Shown here piece by piece: positions 59,154-64,000 of a stretch of 64,000 bases of DNA. The notes under the pieces were generated by a model. The model did not search any database. It was not told the origin of the DNA and saw only the letters and a list, made by a program, of their open reading frames with translations. Source of the stretch: Bacteroidota bacterium (GTDB lineage: Bacteria > Bacteroidota > Bacteroidia > Bacteroidales > Tannerellaceae); contig JAEYVY010000006.1 of the NCBI GenBank assembly GCA_023429375.1, forward strand, positions 124,001 to 188,000, given 5' to 3'. Made by a program: the position numbers and the translations under genes. Positions within the stretch are counted from its first letter, which is position 1. The number at the start of each line of letters is the position of its first letter.

Positions 59154-60239
59154 TTATTTACGGAAAGGCGGTTTTACAACCTGCGCTTTCAGTGATTTGT
59201 TTCTTACTTTAATAAATATTTCTGCACCTACTTTAGCATACTCCGGTTTTACATATCCCATACCAATACCGATTTTAAGCATGGGCGACATTGTTCCGGA
59301 TGTTACTACACCAATAACTGTATCGTTTTCGTCTACAATTTCGTAGCCATGACGAGGTATACCTTTGTCAAGCAACTCGAATGCACAAAGTTTGCGACTA
59401 ACGCCTTCTTTCTTTTGTTGTTCAAATAAGGCTCTTGAAGGAAAATCTTTTCCATCTACAAATTTCGTAATCCATCCTAATCCAGCTTCGATTGGTGAAG
59501 TAGTATCGTCCAAATCATTGCCATAGAGGCAGAATCCCATTTCCAGACGCAACGTATCACGCGCACCAAGTCCGATTGGCTTGATTCCTTCAGGCTCTCC
59601 AGCTTTGAATACAGCATTTGAGATTGTCATCGCATCCTCATTGTAGAAATAAAGTTCAAATCCGCCTGCTCCTGTATAACCTGTATTTGAAATAATTACT
59701 TCCTTGCATCCGGCAAATTCACCGGTTACAAAAGAATAATAAGGGATAGCCGAAAGATCTACTGAAGTAAGGCGTTGCAACACTTGCATTGCTTTAGGGC
59801 CTTGAACTGCTATCTGCGCTGTTTTGTCAGATGCATTTTCCAATATGGCTCCTACTGTATTGTGTTTTACGCACCATTCCCAGTCTTTGTCAATATTTCC
59901 GGCATTTACGACAAGCATGTATTTGTCTTTTGAGTAGTGATATACCAGTAAGTCATCAACAATTCCGCCTTCATGATTTGGGAAGCATGTATATTGGGCT
60001 TTACCGATTGGCAATACAGAAGCATCGTTTGACGTAATATTTTGAATAAAGGCAAGTGCATTAGGGCCTTTTACCCAAAACTCACCCATGTGTGATACGT
60101 CGAAAACGCCAACTCCGTTGCATACGGTTTGGTGTTCGTCTATGATTCCACTATATTCAATAGGCATGTTAAAGCCTGCAAACTCGTGCATTTTAGCTCC
60201 TAAAGCAATATGCACATCGGTAAACGGTGTAGTTTTCAT
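59154..60239 (-). CDS. gcvT: Aminomethyltransferase (glycine cleavage T protein)
   Basis: Transfers the methylene group from the lipoyl carrier H protein to tetrahydrofolate, releasing ammonia. The 361 residues fit the family: HIALGAKMHEFAGFNMPIEY, GVFDVSHMGEFWVKGP, ISNTGYTGAGGFELYFY, DTLRLEMGFCLYGNDL and GVVTSGTMSPMLKIGIGMGY. It lies between pepT and the oxidoreductase in a run of leftward genes with 10-base gaps. The other glycine-cleavage genes are not in this window. Confidence 0.95.
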   Translation of the reverse strand: MKTTPFTDVHIALGAKMHEFAGFNMPIEYSGIIDEHQTVCNGVGVFDVSHMGEFWVKGPNALAFIQNITSNDASVLPIGKAQYTCFPNHEGGIVDDLLVYHYSKDKYMLVVNAGNIDKDWEWCVKHNTVGAILENASDKTAQIAVQGPKAMQVLQRLTSVDLSAIPYYSFVTGEFAGCKEVIISNTGYTGAGGFELYFYNEDAMTISNAVFKAGEPEGIKPIGLGARDTLRLEMGFCLYGNDLDDTTSPIEAGLGWITKFVDGKDFPSRALFEQQKKEGVSRKLCAFELLDKGIPRHGYEIVDENDTVIGVVTSGTMSPMLKIGIGMGYVKPEYAKVGAEIFIKVRNKSLKAQVVKPPFRK

Positions 60240-60249
60240 GTTATTTTGT

Positions 60250-61470
60250 TTAAGATTTATATGTCAAAAGTTCTGCAATTTTTATGATCGTTTCCATACT
60301 TTTCTGCAATGACGGAACGGGTAAAAACTCGTATCGTCCATGGAAATTATGACCTCCGGCAAAGATATTGGGGCAAGGCAATCCCATGAAAGAAAGTCTT
60401 GCTCCGTCAGTACCACCGCGAATAGGTTTAACGATTGGCGCTACACCTATCGAAGTCATGGCTTCATGAGCCAAATCTACAATATATTTCTTTGGTTCTA
60501 CAATTTCTCGCATATTATAATACTGATCTCGTAGCTCAAGAGTCGTACTTCCGGGATATTTGGCGTTCGTTTTATCAACCAGTGTCTGTAGCAATTCCTT
60601 CTTTGTTTCGAACAATGTGCGGTCGTGATCACGAACGATATATGAAAGTGAGGCAGATTCTACAGAGCCGGTCATCTGAATCAAATGGAAGAAGCCTTCA
60701 TAGCCTGTTGTCTTCTCCGGACGTTGTTCGGCCGGCAGAGCAGAAGCAAATTCTAATGCTAACAAGGAGGCATTAATCATTTTATCTTTTGCCGTACCCG
60801 GATGAACGTTTAACCCTTTGAAATGAATTTTGGCAGCTGCAGCATTGAAGTTTTCGTATTCAAGTTCACCAATTTGTCCTCCGTCGATTGTATAAGCCCA
60901 TTCGCAGCCAAACTTTTCTACATCGAAATGATTAGCTCCGCAGCCTATCTCTTCGTCTGGAGTAAAGCCTATACGAATTTTACCATGCTCAATTTCAGGA
61001 TGGTTCTTCAGATAAGCCATGGCTGAAATAATGGCCGAAACACCGGCTTTATCATCTGCTCCAAGCAAGGTCTTTCCGTTGGTTACGACAATATCCTGAC
61101 CGACATAGTTATTCAATTCAGGAAACATCGTTGGAGAAAGCACAACCTTGTCTTCTTCATTCAACACAATATCTCCTCCTGTATAATGAACAACGCGTGG
61201 GGTTACATCTTTTCCGGATAGATCCGGACTGGTATCCAAATGGGCAATAAAACCGATTGTAGGCACTTGTTTATTCGTATTGGCAGGCAAGGTAGCCATG
61301 ATATACGCACGTTCGTCCAGCGTGATATCTTCCAGCCCTATTTCTTCCAACTCCTTCACAATCTGTTTGGCCAAAACCATTTGTCCGGGGGTACTTGGCG
61401 TAGTCCCCGTATTCTCGTCTGATTGGGTATCAAACGTTACGTATCTTAAAAATCTGTCTAATGGATTCAT
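60250..61470 (-). CDS. pepT: Peptidase T (tripeptidase)
   Basis: Cytosolic zinc aminopeptidase that releases the first residue of tripeptides. The 406 residues show FIAHLDTSPDLSGKDV (first metal histidine and aspartate), LLGADDKAGVSAIISA, RIGFTPDEEIGCGANHF (catalytic Glu), GLNVHPGTAKDKMINASL and the C-terminal NIFAGGHNFHGRYEFLP metal histidine. Length and motif spacing match M20B peptidase T. Ten bases separate it from gcvT and 11 from the PurF-like gene, so one operon is likely. Confidence 0.96.
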   Translation of the reverse strand: MNPLDRFLRYVTFDTQSDENTGTTPSTPGQMVLAKQIVKELEEIGLEDITLDERAYIMATLPANTNKQVPTIGFIAHLDTSPDLSGKDVTPRVVHYTGGDIVLNEEDKVVLSPTMFPELNNYVGQDIVVTNGKTLLGADDKAGVSAIISAMAYLKNHPEIEHGKIRIGFTPDEEIGCGANHFDVEKFGCEWAYTIDGGQIGELEYENFNAAAAKIHFKGLNVHPGTAKDKMINASLLALEFASALPAEQRPEKTTGYEGFFHLIQMTGSVESASLSYIVRDHDRTLFETKKELLQTLVDKTNAKYPGSTTLELRDQYYNMREIVEPKKYIVDLAHEAMTSIGVAPIVKPIRGGTDGARLSFMGLPCPNIFAGGHNFHGRYEFLPVPSLQKSMETIIKIAELLTYKS

Positions 61471-61481
61471 CTGTTTTCACT

Positions 61482-62885
61482 TTAAAAATAACTTTTTGCA
61501 TTATAGCAATGCGTACAAACACAGTCGGCAGGTAATCCGATCGATTCGATCAGGTCTTCTACCGTATTAAATCGTAATGTCGTTATGTTTAGTTTTTCGC
61601 GAATGCATTCAACCAGTTTATTGTATTCGTCTGTTCCTGTGCTAGCATATTTATCCAGGTTACGTTCATCATCACCTTCTAATTCCTTTACAATACGTCT
61701 GGCAATTAGTTCCATAGGCGATTTAGATGCCGAAAAACCAATAAACGGACAAGCATGTAGAATAGGCGGACAACCGATACGCATATGCACTTCTTTGGCT
61801 CCGTATCCATACAATATATTTACATTGTCCCGCAATTGTGTGCCTCTAACAATAGAATCATCGCAGAAGACAACTCGCTTATTGCGTAATAGATGCTTAT
61901 TGGGTATCAGCTTCATTCGTGCAACCAAGTTGCGTACTTCTTGATTGGATGGAGTAAAACTTCTAGGCCATGTTGGTGTGTATTTTACAATAGCCCGACG
62001 ATATGGAATACGTTTCTGTTCGGCATATCCAAGTGCCATACCTATTCCCGAATCCGGAATACCGGATGCAAAATCGGCTTCTACATCGTCTCTCCTGGCC
62101 ATAGCCATACCACTGGCATAACGTGCCGAATCAACATTTACACCTTCATATTCTGAAACAGGATAACCATAATACACCCAAAGGAATGAACATACCTGCA
62201 TCTTTTTGCCGGGCGCTAATATTTGGGTCATCGAATCTGCCGTAAGCAAAACTGCTTCACCCGGTCCTAAATTGTAATGTAGTTCATAATCCAGATTAGG
62301 AAAACTACACGGTTCGCTGGATGCTGCAAATGCTCCGTCTTTCTTTCCGATAATCACAGGAGTTCTTCCATACTTATCTCTGGCCGCAATAATGCCCTCT
62401 TCCGTTAGAATCAACATCGAGCATGAACCTTTGATTTTGTCTTGTACAATTTTTACACCTTCAGCAAACGTTCGTCCCTCGGAAATGAGCAAAGAAATTA
62501 GCTCCGTCTGATTGATACGTCCGGAACTCATTTCTGAAAAGTGCTTTCCCTTTTCCAGTAATTCCTTTTCTAATTCTTCCAGATTATTCACCTTAGCAAC
62601 AGTTACGACTGCATATTTTCCAAGGTGTGAATTAATGAAGATAGGCTGCGGATCTGTATCACTGATAATACCTATTCCTGAATTGCCTTTGAATTTGTCC
62701 AGCTCACTTTCGAAACGAGGTCTGAAATACGAATTTTCCAGATTATGAATCGATCTGTTGAACTGACCGTTGTGAAGAGTTGCCAATCCTCCTTTTTTCG
62801 TTCCAAGATGGGAGTTGTAATCCGTCCCATAAAAAAGATCAATCGCACAAGGAGATTTGGATATTGTACCAAAAAAACCGCCCAT
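61482..62885 (-). CDS. PurF-like glutamine amidotransferase/phosphoribosyltransferase without the catalytic cysteine
   Basis: Resembles amidophosphoribosyltransferase, 467 aa. The phosphoribosyltransferase half has the PRPP loop VVFCDDSIVRGTQLRDNV near 345, and Cys at 232, about 375, 457 and 460 correspond to the Fe-S ligands of the B. subtilis-type enzyme. The N-terminus reads MGGFFGTISKSPC, whereas PurF enzymes start with the processed nucleophile Cys (MCG...); Cys 13 is not in the expected place. The glutaminase is therefore probably inactive unless an alternative exists. It heads the pepT-gcvT cluster with a -7 box upstream. Confidence 0.85.
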   Translation of the reverse strand: MGGFFGTISKSPCAIDLFYGTDYNSHLGTKKGGLATLHNGQFNRSIHNLENSYFRPRFESELDKFKGNSGIGIISDTDPQPIFINSHLGKYAVVTVAKVNNLEELEKELLEKGKHFSEMSSGRINQTELISLLISEGRTFAEGVKIVQDKIKGSCSMLILTEEGIIAARDKYGRTPVIIGKKDGAFAASSEPCSFPNLDYELHYNLGPGEAVLLTADSMTQILAPGKKMQVCSFLWVYYGYPVSEYEGVNVDSARYASGMAMARRDDVEADFASGIPDSGIGMALGYAEQKRIPYRRAIVKYTPTWPRSFTPSNQEVRNLVARMKLIPNKHLLRNKRVVFCDDSIVRGTQLRDNVNILYGYGAKEVHMRIGCPPILHACPFIGFSASKSPMELIARRIVKELEGDDERNLDKYASTGTDEYNKLVECIREKLNITTLRFNTVEDLIESIGLPADCVCTHCYNAKSYF

Positions 62886-62927
62886 TGTTTTATCTTGTTA
62901 TTAGATGTATTTAAAGAAAACTATCCA

Positions 62928-62935
62928 CAAAGTTA
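62928..62935 (-). promoter_or_regulatory. -7 promoter box of the PurF-like/pepT/gcvT operon
   Basis: On the minus strand TAACTTTG matches the TAnnTTTG consensus about 43 bases before the start codon. Confidence 0.5.
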
Positions 62936-63099
62936 GCAGAATATTTTAGGCTTAAGGATAAGCATATCTCGATTTATCTATAACGATAGTAAAAAAGGTG
63001 AATAAAATATGCTTTTTCAGTAGGGTATTTCATTCCACAGCAATCATATATATAGAGAAGAAAATAACTATTTTTATTAACACTAAATTTATAGTGATT

Positions 63100-64000
63100 A
63101 TGAAAACACTTAATAAACAATTCATGAGCCTTGTGATGCTTATTATATGCTTTTTAGGAAGCACAGTACAGCTATCAGCACAAGAAGAGGTGACGGGCGA
63201 TTTCATCACAGTCAACGGATTTGTGAAGGATAAAGATTCAAAAAAGAAACTTGAATACGTGAACATTTCTGTTCCGGGTACGAACATCGGTACGATTACG
63301 AATACGGAAGGTGAGTTTACTATTAAGATTCCTAAAGCGCCTGTACGGAAATTTGTTGAGATCTCTCATATTGGTTATTTGAGCACACAGATTCCAATTA
63401 ACGGATCAGACATATCTGAGCTAACTGTCTTTTTGACACCTAATTCCAATGTATTAGATGAAGTAGTCATCCGGGCGCGCGACCCACGTTTGCTGGTTGA
63501 AGAAGCACTTGAAAAGGTCCCTGAAAACTATAGCGACAAACACAGTATGCTGACCGGATTCTATCGTGAAACGGCTCAAAAAGGTCGTCGATATATCAAT
63601 ATATCAGAAGCGATTATCGACATTTATAAGACACCTTATACAAGACAGGTTGATCAAGATCGTGTACAGATATTTAAAGGTCGTCAGTTATTGAGCCAGA
63701 AACGTGCCGACACATTGGCTGTTAAACTGTTAGGTGGTCCTAACCTATCCATCTTCGTGGATGTGGTTAAGAATCCTGAAATCCTTTTGGATAAAGAAAC
63801 TCTCTCCTACTATGCATTTCGTATGGAAGAGCCGGTTATGATAGACAACCGCCCACAATATGTAATTAGCTTTCAGCCACAAGTAATTTTGAATTATGCG
63901 CTTTACTACGGTAAGTTGTATATCGACAAAGAAAAGATGGCGTTTACACGTGCTGAATTCAATTTGAGTATGGACGATCAGAACAAGGCGACTCAAGCCA
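63100..64000 (+). CDS. Carboxypeptidase-regulatory-like outer-membrane protein, C-terminus outside window
   Basis: The first 300 codons are visible. A signal peptide (MKTLNKQFMSLVMLIICFLG ... SAQ) is followed by a carboxypeptidase-regulatory-like beta domain (VNGFVKDKDSKKKLEYVNIS, GTITNTEGEFTIKIP, then HIGYLSTQ), ending NVLDEVVIRARDPR. After that comes a region in the style of DUF5686-like barrel proteins (AFRMEEPVMIDNRPQYVISF). It is likely exported to the envelope. ATG at 63100 gives the signal peptide. The rest is needed for naming. Confidence 0.85.
   Translation, partial: MKTLNKQFMSLVMLIICFLGSTVQLSAQEEVTGDFITVNGFVKDKDSKKKLEYVNISVPGTNIGTITNTEGEFTIKIPKAPVRKFVEISHIGYLSTQIPINGSDISELTVFLTPNSNVLDEVVIRARDPRLLVEEALEKVPENYSDKHSMLTGFYRETAQKGRRYINISEAIIDIYKTPYTRQVDQDRVQIFKGRQLLSQKRADTLAVKLLGGPNLSIFVDVVKNPEILLDKETLSYYAFRMEEPVMIDNRPQYVISFQPQVILNYALYYGKLYIDKEKMAFTRAEFNLSMDDQNKATQA

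Overview
The window is Bacteroidales chromosome (a SusC/FecR/ECF-sigma signalling cassette, Bacteroidetes-type -7 promoter boxes of the form TAnnTTTG, AT-rich ribosome-binding regions, Bacteroidetes-style outer-membrane proteins) interrupted by one complete-looking tailed-phage genome. A Parabacteroides/Dysgonomonas-like host is a guess from overall gene style, not something the sequence proves.

Left host arm (1-24.4 kb): a SusC-type receptor cut by the window edge, with its FecR anti-sigma factor and ECF sigma factor upstream; NADH dehydrogenase type 2 divergent from a MutS-like ATPase; an OmpA-like glycine-zipper lipoprotein; a small acidic protein; an ADP-forming acyl-CoA synthetase; penicillin-binding protein 1A; a PepSY-type membrane protein; a TPR protein with a partner outer-membrane barrel; a small TPR protein; topoisomerase I; a GlsB/YeaQ-like membrane protein; and a lipoprotein of unknown function. 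Right host arm (57.2-64 kb): tRNA-Gly(CCC), argB, then a leftward run of a Gfo/Idh/MocA oxidoreductase, gcvT, pepT and a PurF-like protein that lacks the catalytic cysteine, and finally the start of a carboxypeptidase-regulatory-domain outer-membrane protein.

The prophage (24,457-57,239, 32.8 kb) sits in the 3' end of tRNA-Gly and is bounded by perfect 47-bp direct repeats. From right to left it carries: integrase; a small lysogeny region (leftward HTH gene and two small genes, rightward repressor and zinc-ribbon membrane protein); early leftward genes (HTH proteins, DnaB helicase, HNH nuclease); a second tyrosine recombinase; P27-type small and large terminase; HK97-type portal, protease and capsid; connector and tail genes up to a 1026-residue tape measure; tail-tip and fibre genes; a diversity-generating retroelement (DGR); then holin, GH108 endolysin and a probable one-gene spanin. 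This is a temperate siphovirus with HK97-type head genes.

The main discovery is the DGR. A reverse transcriptase with the DGR signature (SQ in motif 4, YMDD active site) lies beside a template repeat (TR, 28,444-28,562). The fibre gene next to it ends in a variable repeat (VR1, 28,627-28,745). Over the 99-base core, TR and VR1 differ at 10 positions, and every one is an adenine in the coding-strand TR. About 20 kb away, a 157-residue protein gene (48,369-48,842) carries a second, more diverged copy (VR2, 48,478-48,584). Twelve of its 21 core differences fall on the 22 TR adenines and 9 on the other 77 positions. That gene overlaps the start of the second tyrosine recombinase. The simplest reading is one TR/RT serving, or having served, two different genes of the same phage, one of them remote and outside the fibre block. 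No Avd accessory gene was recognised.
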